DNA from: Bacteroidetes bacterium HGW-Bacteroidetes-16
GTDB taxonomy: Bacteria; Bacteroidota; Bacteroidia; Bacteroidales; F082
DNA length: 44,728 bases
Direction of reading: 5' to 3'
Assembly: GCA_002840975.1 (NCBI GenBank)
Contig: PHDN01000029.1
Location: 23,519 to 68,246, forward strand
This document shows, piece after piece, positions 24,862 to 31,883 of this stretch. Each line of letters starts with the position of its first letter. Position 1 is the first letter of the stretch. The notes under the pieces were generated by a model that was given only the letters and a program-made list of their open reading frames with translations, did no database searches and was not told where the DNA came from. The translations under genes were made by a program, and so were the position numbers.

Positions 24862-26412
24862 TTAATGTTTAATAATCTCTTTATTTCGATCGTAAAATTG
24901 ATATTCCATAAAATGAAAGTCGTGCAAACCATGGATATTCACCCATTGTTTATACTTTAAAAACCATCTTACCTGATATTTCCACAGGCCTTTTTTCAAA
25001 TAGGCTTCAATGAAAGGATGGACTCCGATGGTCAGGTGTTTCTGGTTTTGATCCTGAATCAAATAATTCAGGTTGTTTTCAATTTCATCAACAATCATCA
25101 TACTTGACTTGATCTCGCCACTGCCAGCGCAAACCGGACACTTTTCAAGCACGGGAACGGTAGTTTCGGGTCGCACCCTTTGACGGGTAATTTGTATCAA
25201 TCCAAACTTAGTAGGAGGAAGGATTGTATGCTTAGCCCGGTCTTTGGCCATTTCATCCTTTAGTTTTTGATACAAGGCACGGCGGTTTTTCGCATCATGC
25301 AGGTCGATGAAATCTACCACGATAATGCCCCCCATATCGCGTAAACGCAACTGGCGAGCCACTTCGATTGCAGATTCAAGGTTCACCGCGAGCGCATTTT
25401 GCTCCTGGGAATTATCTTTATTTACGCGATGACCGCTGTTAATATCAATTACATGTAAAGCCTCGGTATGTTCAATAATCAAGTACACGCCGCTTTTAAT
25501 GGTGACCGTTTTACCAAAGGAGCTACGGAGTTGTTTATCAATTCCAAAATGCTCAAAAATAGGTATACGGCTCTTATAATGTTTTACGATGTCTTTTTTT
25601 TCCGGGGCAATGGTCCCCAGATAAGCTCTGGTTTCTTCATATAGAATTGGATCGTTTACGTATACTGAGTTAAACGATTCGTTTAACACGTCACGCAGTA
25701 TTTGGGAGGTGCGGTCCAATTCGCTCAGTACCTTATGCGGTGCCTGAAGGTGTGGTAGTTTACCAATAATACTTTCCCATTTTCCAACCAAATCGCGCAT
25801 ATCGGTATCGAGTTCGGCCACTTTCTTGTTTTCGGCAACCGTCCGGATAATGACACCGTAATTGTTAGGTTTAATGCTCATTATCAGTCGCTTGAGCCTA
25901 TTACGCTCTTCTTTGCTCCTGATTTTTTGGGAGATGGAAATCTTATTGGAAAATGGTAGTAGTACAATAAATCGTCCGGGGAATGAAATTTCAGTTGTAA
26001 TACGTGGTCCTTTGGTAGAGATCGGCTCTTTGGCAATCTGCACCAATATTTGCTGACCGCTGATCAACACCTGGTTAATTTTTCCGGTTTTTTCGATATC
26101 TTTCTCGGGCACCATTTCTTCGTGGGAAGTCAGGTGGGCTTTTTGCAGCAACCCGAGTTTGACGTATTTATTAAAGGTTCGAATTTGTGGTCCCAAATCG
26201 AGGTAATGCAAAAAAGCATCCTTTTCATAACCAACGTCAACAAAAGCAGCGTTCAGGCCAGGCATAATGCGCTTCACCTTTCCCAAAAACACATCGCCAA
26301 CGGCGAATTTGTTGTTGGTCTGCTCTTTATTTAATTCTACCAGATTTTTGTCCTCAAGTAACGCAATATTAACCTCCGACAGATTTGAATCGATAATTAA
26401 TTCTCTATTCAC
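24862..26412 (-). CDS. rng: Ribonuclease E/G family endoribonuclease
   Basis: 516 residues, the usual size for Bacteroidota Rne/Rng. It opens with RNase-H-like strand MNRELIIDSNLSEVNIALLEDKNLVEL, followed by an S1 RNA-binding domain (VGDVFLGKVKRIMPGLNAAFVDVGYEKDAFLHYLDLGP). The catalytic region has HVIDINSGHR and IIVVDFIDLHDAKNRRALYQKL, which hold the Mg2+-binding acids. The Zn-link CPVCAGSGE follows (about 428-436). The C-terminal scaffold of E. coli RNase E is absent, so RNase G is the nearest analogue. It processes rRNA and mRNA from 5'-monophosphate ends. It lies downstream of HU and the small ribosomal-type gene, separated by a long hairpin. Confidence 0.95.
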   Translation of the reverse strand: MNRELIIDSNLSEVNIALLEDKNLVELNKEQTNNKFAVGDVFLGKVKRIMPGLNAAFVDVGYEKDAFLHYLDLGPQIRTFNKYVKLGLLQKAHLTSHEEMVPEKDIEKTGKINQVLISGQQILVQIAKEPISTKGPRITTEISFPGRFIVLLPFSNKISISQKIRSKEERNRLKRLIMSIKPNNYGVIIRTVAENKKVAELDTDMRDLVGKWESIIGKLPHLQAPHKVLSELDRTSQILRDVLNESFNSVYVNDPILYEETRAYLGTIAPEKKDIVKHYKSRIPIFEHFGIDKQLRSSFGKTVTIKSGVYLIIEHTEALHVIDINSGHRVNKDNSQEQNALAVNLESAIEVARQLRLRDMGGIIVVDFIDLHDAKNRRALYQKLKDEMAKDRAKHTILPPTKFGLIQITRQRVRPETTVPVLEKCPVCAGSGEIKSSMMIVDEIENNLNYLIQDQNQKHLTIGVHPFIEAYLKKGLWKYQVRWFLKYKQWVNIHGLHDFHFMEYQFYDRNKEIIKH

Positions 26413-26503
26413 GTGTTAGATTTAAGAAGTTAATACAATAGCATAAAGCTATTACTGTTAAGATGATGTTCGGGACAAACAATATTGAAAGGAAGTATAA
26501 TAA

Positions 26504-26544
26504 CGCAATAACACAGGCTCTGAGTAAGAACCTGTGTTATTGCG
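26504..26544 (-). terminator. Long hairpin between the bS22-like gene and rng
   Basis: A perfect 14-bp stem (CGCAATAACACAGG at 26504-26517 with its complement at 26531-26544) and a 13-nt loop, 12 bp downstream of the small gene's stop. The minus-strand tail (TTATTATA) is only weakly T-rich. It could terminate the HU/small-gene transcript, or act as a leader structure for the RNase gene 92 bp downstream. Confidence 0.65.
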
Positions 26545-26556
26545 CAAAAGAAACAC

Positions 26557-26646
26557 TTATTTCTTCTTATGCCTGTTCTTCCTCAAACGTTTTTTACGCT
26601 TGTGGGTCGACATCTTATGTCTTTTCCTCTTTTTTCCGTTTGGCAT
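26557..26646 (-). CDS. 29-residue COX24/AURKAIP1-like basic protein (bS22-type)
   Basis: A tiny gene, easily missed: M-P-N-G-K-K-R-K-R-H-K-M-S-T-H-K-R-K-K-R, then LRKNRHKKK and TAA. Nineteen of 29 residues are Lys, Arg or His. The KRxKMxxHKxxKRLRKNRHKKK pattern fits the DUF1713/COX24 family, related to mitoribosomal mS38 (AURKAIP1) and the actinobacterial ribosomal protein bS22; a small-subunit ribosomal role is likely by homology. It starts 23 bp after the HU stop and is followed by a long hairpin. HU, this gene and an RNase E/G gene occurring together is an arrangement I know from Bacteroidota. Confidence 0.85.
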   Translation of the reverse strand: MPNGKKRKRHKMSTHKRKKRLRKNRHKKK

Positions 26647-26669
26647 AATGCTAATTTATTAAATGATAA

Positions 26670-26948
26670 TTATTTTCCTTTTACTTCGCTAACAAAAGTT
26701 TTAGCGGGTTTAAATGCAGGAATATTGTGAGCCGGAATAATGATGGTCGTGTTTTTAGAAATATTACGACCGGTTTTTTCTGCTCTTCTTTTAATAATAA
26801 AGCTACCAAAACCTCTGAGATACACATTTTCACCTACTACCATTGTCTGTTTAACGGTTTCCATGAAAGATTCAACAACTGCCTGTACAGCTACTTTCTC
26901 GATTCCGGTTTTGTTGGCGATTTCGGTTACAATTTCTGCCTTTGTCAT
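26670..26948 (-). CDS. HU-family DNA-binding protein
   Basis: 92 residues, standard for HU. It begins MTKAEIVTEIANKTGIEKVAVQAVVESFMETVKQTM (dimerising helices), then GENVYLRGFGSFIIKRRAEKTGRNISKNTTIIIPAHNIPAFKPAKTF, the beta arms with the GRNP-like tip (here GRNISKNTTIIIPA) that insert in the minor groove. It bends and compacts DNA. It is first in a minus-strand unit with the bS22-like gene and sits under a TACTTTTG -7 box. It is divergent from mutY. Confidence 0.95.
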   Translation of the reverse strand: MTKAEIVTEIANKTGIEKVAVQAVVESFMETVKQTMVVGENVYLRGFGSFIIKRRAEKTGRNISKNTTIIIPAHNIPAFKPAKTFVSEVKGK

Positions 26949-26996
26949 ATCAAAATTATTTTAAATGATTAAATATTAGTTTTTTAGTTCGGTTGG

Positions 26997-27004
26997 CAAA
27001 AGTA
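26997..27004 (-). promoter_or_regulatory. Putative -7 element of the HU gene
   Basis: Minus-strand TACTTTTG matches TAnnTTTG, 48 bp before the HU start. The upstream region is very A+T-rich with no clean TTG at 20 bp. The other side of this 135-bp divergent region holds TAATTTCG near mutY, a weaker match. Confidence 0.5.
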
Positions 27005-27083
27005 GTACTTTTTTAATAAAAAAAAGAATAATTGAACTTTTTTTTATTCTAATCAGTTCTTTTATAAGTAATTTCGGCGCCGC

Positions 27084-28160
27084 ATGAACAATTCTATCAA
27101 AAATCTTTTGGTGTGGTACCAAAAAAATGAGAGGCAATTGCCCTGGCGGCAAACATCAAATCCATACTATATCTGGCTTTCAGAGGTCATCTTGCAACAA
27201 ACACGTGTAGATCAAGGCCTACCATATTATATCAGGTTTACCGAAAAATATCCCGATATTGCATTGCTTGCTTCTGCTAATGAACAGGATGTTTTTAAGT
27301 TGTGGCAGGGATTGGGGTATTACAGCCGCGCTACCAACATGTTAAAAGCGGCCAGAGAAATTGTAAGCACCTACCATAGCGAGTTTCCAAAAAACATGAA
27401 TTTGCTGATGAAACTACCTGGAATTGGGTCTTATACTGCAGCAGCCATTGCATCAATGGCCTTTAATATGCCCCATGGTGTTGTTGACGGAAATGTGTAC
27501 CGGGTACTTTCAAGGCTCTACGGCATCGCCACCCCTATTAATTCATCCAGGGCACATACGCAATTTTTGGTGCTGACCGAAGAGTTGATGTCAACACACT
27601 CCCCTGCCCTTTTCAACCAAGCCATGATGGAACTCGGTGCCCTGGTATGCAAGCCACAAAACCCCGATTGTTTGGCATGTCCGCTTCAAAGCAATTGTTT
27701 TGCTTTTTCCCATAAACAACAAGGCGATTTTCCGGTAAAAACACCCAAGGCAAAACAAAAAACCAGATACCTTACTTATTATGTGATTTCGGTCACCACA
27801 AATGGGCATGCTCAATTTTTTTTAAATCAACGAAAAAGCACGGGAATATGGGCCAATCTGTTCGATTTTCCATCCTTTGAAACTCATCAGCCACTGCCCT
27901 TCGATCAGGCCATCCATCAGGCCATCGACAATGGCTTACTACCCAATGATTCATTTAACATTACACAAGTTTCAAACGAATACAAACACCTGCTCACACA
28001 CCGCATCCTTCGGGCCAGGTTTATTTCTATTCAAATTTCAGGTGCTATCCCTGCTAACTTAATAAAATCATTACTTTTGATAAATCAAACTTCACTATCG
28101 GAATATCCTGTACCCGTGCTCGTAGAGAGGTATTTACGTGATGTTAAATTAATAGAATAG
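27084..28160 (+). CDS. mutY: Adenine DNA glycosylase MutY
   Basis: 358 residues. MutY removes adenine mispaired with 8-oxoguanine. Catalytic Glu34 lies in WLSEVILQQTRV, the helix-hairpin-helix is LPGIGSYTAAAIASMAF (111-127), and catalytic Asp135 lies in VVDGNVYRVLSR. The [4Fe-4S] cluster ligands are CKPQNPDCLACPLQSNC (Cys-x6-Cys-x2-Cys-x5-Cys). The C-terminal part (about 225-350) is the NUDIX-like 8-oxoG-recognition domain (FFLNQRKSTGIWANLFDFPSFE...HRILRARFI). Followed by ssb after 31 bp, a common pairing in Bacteroidota. Confidence 0.97.
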   Translation: MNNSIKNLLVWYQKNERQLPWRQTSNPYYIWLSEVILQQTRVDQGLPYYIRFTEKYPDIALLASANEQDVFKLWQGLGYYSRATNMLKAAREIVSTYHSEFPKNMNLLMKLPGIGSYTAAAIASMAFNMPHGVVDGNVYRVLSRLYGIATPINSSRAHTQFLVLTEELMSTHSPALFNQAMMELGALVCKPQNPDCLACPLQSNCFAFSHKQQGDFPVKTPKAKQKTRYLTYYVISVTTNGHAQFFLNQRKSTGIWANLFDFPSFETHQPLPFDQAIHQAIDNGLLPNDSFNITQVSNEYKHLLTHRILRARFISIQISGAIPANLIKSLLLINQTSLSEYPVPVLVERYLRDVKLIE

Positions 28161-28191
28161 TAACACGAACAACCATATAATCAGAAGTAAC

Positions 28192-28638
28192 ATGGCAGGA
28201 TTAAACAAAGTGATATTAATTGGGAGAATCGGTAAAGACCCTGAAACTTTCATCTTTGATGATGGAACAAAAAAAATAAGTTTTTCGCTGGCCACCACCG
28301 AAAGCTACCGCGACAGAACAACCAACGAATGGAAAGACCAAACCGAATGGCACAACATCGTGGGATACCGGTACCTCGCAGAAAAAGCCATTGCCAAAGG
28401 GGACCTGGTGTATATTGAAGGAAAAATAAAAAATCGCAAATACAGCGACAAAGACGGTAACGAAAAATATATCACCGAAATTCTATCTGAGAAAATTCAC
28501 ATGCTGGCCAAACCACACGGCAACGATCCTTCATTACCATCATTAGAGCCGAGAAACAATCAGGAAGAAAATGAACCAATGCCTGATACCCGATCAACAC
28601 CCTCAACACCCTCCATTGAGGATGACCTTCCATTCTAA
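28192..28638 (+). CDS. ssb: Single-stranded DNA-binding protein
   Basis: 148 residues with an N-terminal OB fold (MAGLNKVILIGRIGKDPETFIFDDGTKKISFSLATTESY...QTEWHNIVGYRYLAEKAIAKGDLVYIEGKIKNRKYSDKDGNEKYITEI), a Pro/Asn-rich linker, and the acidic tip EDDLPF that docks repair partners. It coats single-stranded DNA during replication and repair. It probably shares a transcript with mutY; the gldE promoter begins 16 bp after its stop. Confidence 0.97.
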   Translation: MAGLNKVILIGRIGKDPETFIFDDGTKKISFSLATTESYRDRTTNEWKDQTEWHNIVGYRYLAEKAIAKGDLVYIEGKIKNRKYSDKDGNEKYITEILSEKIHMLAKPHGNDPSLPSLEPRNNQEENEPMPDTRSTPSTPSIEDDLPF

Positions 28639-28653
28639 ATATCAGTTGATTGA

Positions 28654-28684
28654 TTGTGTAGCAATGGTTTTAATTGTACATTTG
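28654..28684 (+). promoter_or_regulatory. Promoter of gldE-gldD
   Basis: TTG at 28654-28656, then 20 bp, then TACATTTG at 28677-28684: a full Bacteroidota -33/-7 match. The predicted start near 28691 lies downstream of the TTG at 28674, which therefore cannot be the gldE start codon. Confidence 0.7.
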
Positions 28685-28715
28685 CCACGTTTTTAAACTA
28701 AACCAATTAATTGCT

Positions 28716-30077
28716 TTGGGAAGCGACGATCTTGACCCTTTAAGTATTATCAGTCTCATACAAGAACCGCTCATCACGGGATTTTCGGGTATGACGATTA
28801 TTTCATTGTTGTTTTTGGTCGCGTTGCTCATTATCTCAGGACTAATTTCCGGTACTGAAACCGCTTTTTTTTCACTTAATCCTTCCGATTTGGAGCAGAT
28901 GAGAAACCGAGGTGAAAAAAATGACCGGGCTATTTTGGCCTTGCTTACAAAACCAAAAAAATTGTTGTCTACTATTCTGATAACCAACAACTTTGTCAAT
29001 GTAAGTATCGTGATCCTGTCGTCGTTTATCCTAGATAACCTGATTTCACCGGAGGTGAATTACATCACGATTTTTATCATTCAAGTAGTTTTGGTGACCT
29101 CCGTCATTCTTATTTTTGGTGAAATCCTTCCAAAAATACTGGCCAATAAAGAGCCCATGATGTTTGCAAACCTGATGGTGGTGAATATGCGTTTTTTAAT
29201 TGCTTTTTTTAGTCCTTTGAGCAGCTTATTGGTCAATTCAACCAACCTCATCGATAAGAAAATAAAAAAGAAAGGCCATTATATCACCATGAGTGATCTT
29301 TCGGATGCCATCGACCTTACTGCAGGGGAAAACATCACGGACGATGAGAAGAAAATACTGAAAGGCATCGCTACTTTTGGCGAAACTGAGGCTACCGAAA
29401 TCATGCAGTCGCGGGTTAATATTACGGCCATTGACAAAGCTGCCCCCTATCAGGAAGTGGTTCAAACTGTACTGGAGTCGGGTTTTAGCCGCATTCCTGT
29501 GTATGAGGAATCTCTCGATCAGGTGCTTGGTATCCTATACATAAAGGACCTGATCCCTTATTTGAACCAACCGGATTTTAAACATTGGGTTAGCCTGATC
29601 CGGCCTCCTTTTTTCGTTCCTGAAAACAAAAAAATTAACGACCTGTTGCAGGAGTTTCGTGAAAAGAAAAACCACCTGGCCATCGTAGTGGATGAATATG
29701 GAGGCACTTCGGGAATCATCACCCTTGAAGACATCATCGAGGAAATCGTAGGCGACATCAGTGATGAGTTTGATAAAGAACCCCATCAGTTTAAATATAA
29801 ATTACTGCCGAACAATCATTATTTGTTTGAAGCTAAAACGACCTTAAACGACTTTTATAAAATCCTGCATTTAAAGGATGATTATTTCGATAAGGTGGTT
29901 GGTGAAGCCGATTCGCTTGGAGGTCTTATACTCGAATTACAAGGAAGGATTCCCAACAAGGGCGATAAAATAAAATACCGGAAATTTGAGTTTATTATTC
30001 ATGATGCCGATGAGCGTAAAATAAAAGAAATTGAAGTTTCTGTCATTCCACTTGTCAATAAAAAACCAAATGGTTAA
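28716..30077 (+). CDS. gldE: Gliding motility-associated protein GldE (CNNM/CBS/CorC)
   Basis: 453 residues if TTG 28716 is the start (leading MGSDDLDPLSIISLIQEP); no ATG occurs before residue 26. Domains: DUF21 membrane domain (about 15-200, with GLISGTETAFFSLNPSDLEQM), CBS pair (EIMQSRVNITAIDKA and VVDEYGGTSGIITLEDIIEEIVGDISDE), and CorC_HlyC C-terminus (DDYFDKVVGEADSLGGLILELQGRIPNKGD). In Flavobacterium johnsoniae GldE acts alongside GldD in gliding, which is tied to T9SS. The stop overlaps gldD as ATGGTTAA. A sequence matching its DYFDKVVGE segment recurs as a fossil at 36189. Confidence 0.9.
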   Translation: MGSDDLDPLSIISLIQEPLITGFSGMTIISLLFLVALLIISGLISGTETAFFSLNPSDLEQMRNRGEKNDRAILALLTKPKKLLSTILITNNFVNVSIVILSSFILDNLISPEVNYITIFIIQVVLVTSVILIFGEILPKILANKEPMMFANLMVVNMRFLIAFFSPLSSLLVNSTNLIDKKIKKKGHYITMSDLSDAIDLTAGENITDDEKKILKGIATFGETEATEIMQSRVNITAIDKAAPYQEVVQTVLESGFSRIPVYEESLDQVLGILYIKDLIPYLNQPDFKHWVSLIRPPFFVPENKKINDLLQEFREKKNHLAIVVDEYGGTSGIITLEDIIEEIVGDISDEFDKEPHQFKYKLLPNNHYLFEAKTTLNDFYKILHLKDDYFDKVVGEADSLGGLILELQGRIPNKGDKIKYRKFEFIIHDADERKIKEIEVSVIPLVNKKPNG

Positions 30078-30675
30078 TCAAATCATGCGCGTAGGCTTGT
30101 TTTTTGTTTTGCTCATGATAGCTACCATGGCATGCAACTCCCATTACAGCCCTAAACCCAGAGGCTATTTCCGAATTGAGTTACCCGTTAAAGGCTATAT
30201 TTCCTCCGACAGCTCATTACCTTATCTATTTGAATATCCTGAGTATACCACCATTACACCCGACCCTCAGGCTCCCAACGAAAAATACTGGATCAACATC
30301 AATTACCCGCAATATCATGCCACCTTGCATTTAAGTTATAAACACGTATCAGATAATCTATACACCTACCTTGAAGATGCTTACACACTGGTTTCGAAAC
30401 ACATACCAAAAGCAGACGCCATCAACGACAGTGTTATTTACGATAAGAAACGACAAGTGTTTGGATTGACTTACCGGATCGAAGGAAGCGGGGCTGCTTC
30501 GCCTTATCAGTTTTTTATTACCGACAGCACCAGCCATTTTTTACGTGGAGCACTTTACTTCAACACCACGCCAAACAATGATTCACTTGATCCCGTCATT
30601 CAGTTTATTATTGGAGATGTTCAGCACCTGATCAATACGGTTCATTGGAATAACCATGTAATTGACAACCATTAA
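30070..30675 (+). CDS. gldD: Gliding motility lipoprotein GldD
   Basis: 201 residues from ATG 30070, a lipoprotein with lipobox ATMAC (Cys22). It carries the GldD pattern SPKPRGYFRIELP at the mature N-terminus and GLTYRIEGSGAASPYQFFITDSTSHFLRGALYFNTTPNNDSLDPVIQFI near the C-terminus. GldD is needed for gliding motility and related T9SS functions in F. johnsoniae. The start overlaps the gldE stop by 8 bp. A TTG at 30031 lies inside gldE and is not credible. The last 18 residues (VQHLINTVHWNNHVIDNH) have a diverged copy at 36231-36284. Confidence 0.93.
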   Translation: MVNQIMRVGLFFVLLMIATMACNSHYSPKPRGYFRIELPVKGYISSDSSLPYLFEYPEYTTITPDPQAPNEKYWININYPQYHATLHLSYKHVSDNLYTYLEDAYTLVSKHIPKADAINDSVIYDKKRQVFGLTYRIEGSGAASPYQFFITDSTSHFLRGALYFNTTPNNDSLDPVIQFIIGDVQHLINTVHWNNHVIDNH

Positions 30676-30747
30676 CGTATGGCTTTTATCCTATTCCTGA
30701 TCACTTTAAGGCTTCATTGTGGTTCTTAGTGTCATAGCTAATAAGGT

Positions 30748-30792
30748 GTTACACAGAGTTGCACAAAGAAGTCACAGAGATACACAAAGAGA
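30748..30792. repeat. Degenerate CACAGAG/CACAAAG tandem repeat
   Basis: Units of about 10-11 bp (CACAGAGTTG, CACAAAGAAGT, CACAGAGATA, CACAAAGAGA). The reverse complement of the same pattern opens the window at 21-62. No gene or terminator is visible in the surrounding 256-bp gap (30676-30931). Confidence 0.55.
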
Positions 30793-30931
30793 ATTTTTGA
30801 TTAGGAATGGAATCTGTAATTAACTATATATCAATGTTATTTACATTAATGAAAAATTAATTATCTGACTTCCACTAAATAGGTTTAACGGCGAAGCTTG
30901 AGTTCATAACCGAAACTTACCTGACAACCCT

Positions 30932-31873
30932 TCACAATTGGTAATCCACATAGGCCGAAGGTTCTGGCAAACTTTGCGATGGCGTTGTTAAAGCAATCGG
31001 CTTCATCAGCCAATCCCGGATTTCCTGATTAAAATGTCGTGCAAAATCAAGTTTATGTATGGCTCCTTTCATGCCTGCTTCCTTATGAAGAATCAGCGTT
31101 TTTATTAAAAGTGCACCCATCACATCTATTGGTTGAAGCATTTTATCATCCAAAACCAGGACATTATCGGTCATGCTGCCATCAGCAAACCTCACATTCA
31201 CCGATGGCGATTGCCCCAGGACGGGTCCGGAATCCAAATCTATTGTCAGTTGATGGACGGTCACTTTGGAGGTATTGGCCTGACGGTCGATCAAATCCTG
31301 AAAAGGTTGTGGTCCTGCACCATGGCCGGCAAGCAAATCTGCCGGGTGAAAGTTGTAGATCCCAAGATTAGGATAGTTGATAATGGGTTCATCGATGATT
31401 TGTCCGAATACACATACCAGAATCACATCCGGATTCCATAAATTGAGCAAAGATCTGAAATATTCCGTTTTAACCGCTCCTGTATAAACAGGCACTCCGC
31501 TTTTTAATCCTGCCTCAATCATGGCCGTTTCGAGGTGAATGGTTTCCTGTTGGTCGTATTTTCGCCAAATGCGACGTTTTACAGATATTTTTGCCGCAGG
31601 ACTTGCCGGATCATCGGTTACCAGCCCAACCATATTTAACCGTGAAGGATGTTGCCTTTCAAATTCACGGAGCGTCTCCGTCAACAAATACCCAAGCAGG
31701 TAACTACCAAAAATCACCACACGTAACCCATCATTTGTTTTATTTTGGCTTTCCGCGAATGACGGGAAAATCAATTGTCCCCAGGTTGAATCGCCCGGAT
31801 CGGTTTGAATCCATCTGCCATTTTCATCTGTTAGCAGATTTTGGTCAACAATTTCTTCGGGATTTTCAATCAT
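30932..31873 (-). CDS. Formyltransferase-family protein with N-terminal extension
   Basis: 313 residues from ATG 31873. The Formyl_trans_N fold covers about 50-240: LRVVIFGSYLLGYLLTETL, VILVCVFGQIIDEPIINYPNLGIYNFHPADL, and VTVHQLTIDLDSGPVLGQ. The catalytic Asn-His-Asp of formyltransferases appears as Asn174, His176 and Asp214. About 48 residues precede the fold, without a signal peptide, and the C-terminal domain of methionyl-tRNA formyltransferase is missing. It therefore resembles sugar- or amine-formylating members rather than Fmt, but the substrate is unknown. It lies 10 bp after the BNR-propeller gene and is almost certainly co-transcribed with it, an unusual pairing of a cytosolic enzyme with a secreted protein. 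ATG 31873 is chosen because a TTG at 31894 overlaps the upstream gene. Confidence 0.8.
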   Translation of the reverse strand: MIENPEEIVDQNLLTDENGRWIQTDPGDSTWGQLIFPSFAESQNKTNDGLRVVIFGSYLLGYLLTETLREFERQHPSRLNMVGLVTDDPASPAAKISVKRRIWRKYDQQETIHLETAMIEAGLKSGVPVYTGAVKTEYFRSLLNLWNPDVILVCVFGQIIDEPIINYPNLGIYNFHPADLLAGHGAGPQPFQDLIDRQANTSKVTVHQLTIDLDSGPVLGQSPSVNVRFADGSMTDNVLVLDDKMLQPIDVMGALLIKTLILHKEAGMKGAIHKLDFARHFNQEIRDWLMKPIALTTPSQSLPEPSAYVDYQL

Positions 31874-31883
31874 GGTGTTTCTT

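Noticed and set aside
28674-28715. Upstream TTG as gldE start (14 extra residues)
   Set aside because: It lies within the predicted promoter, before the expected transcription start.
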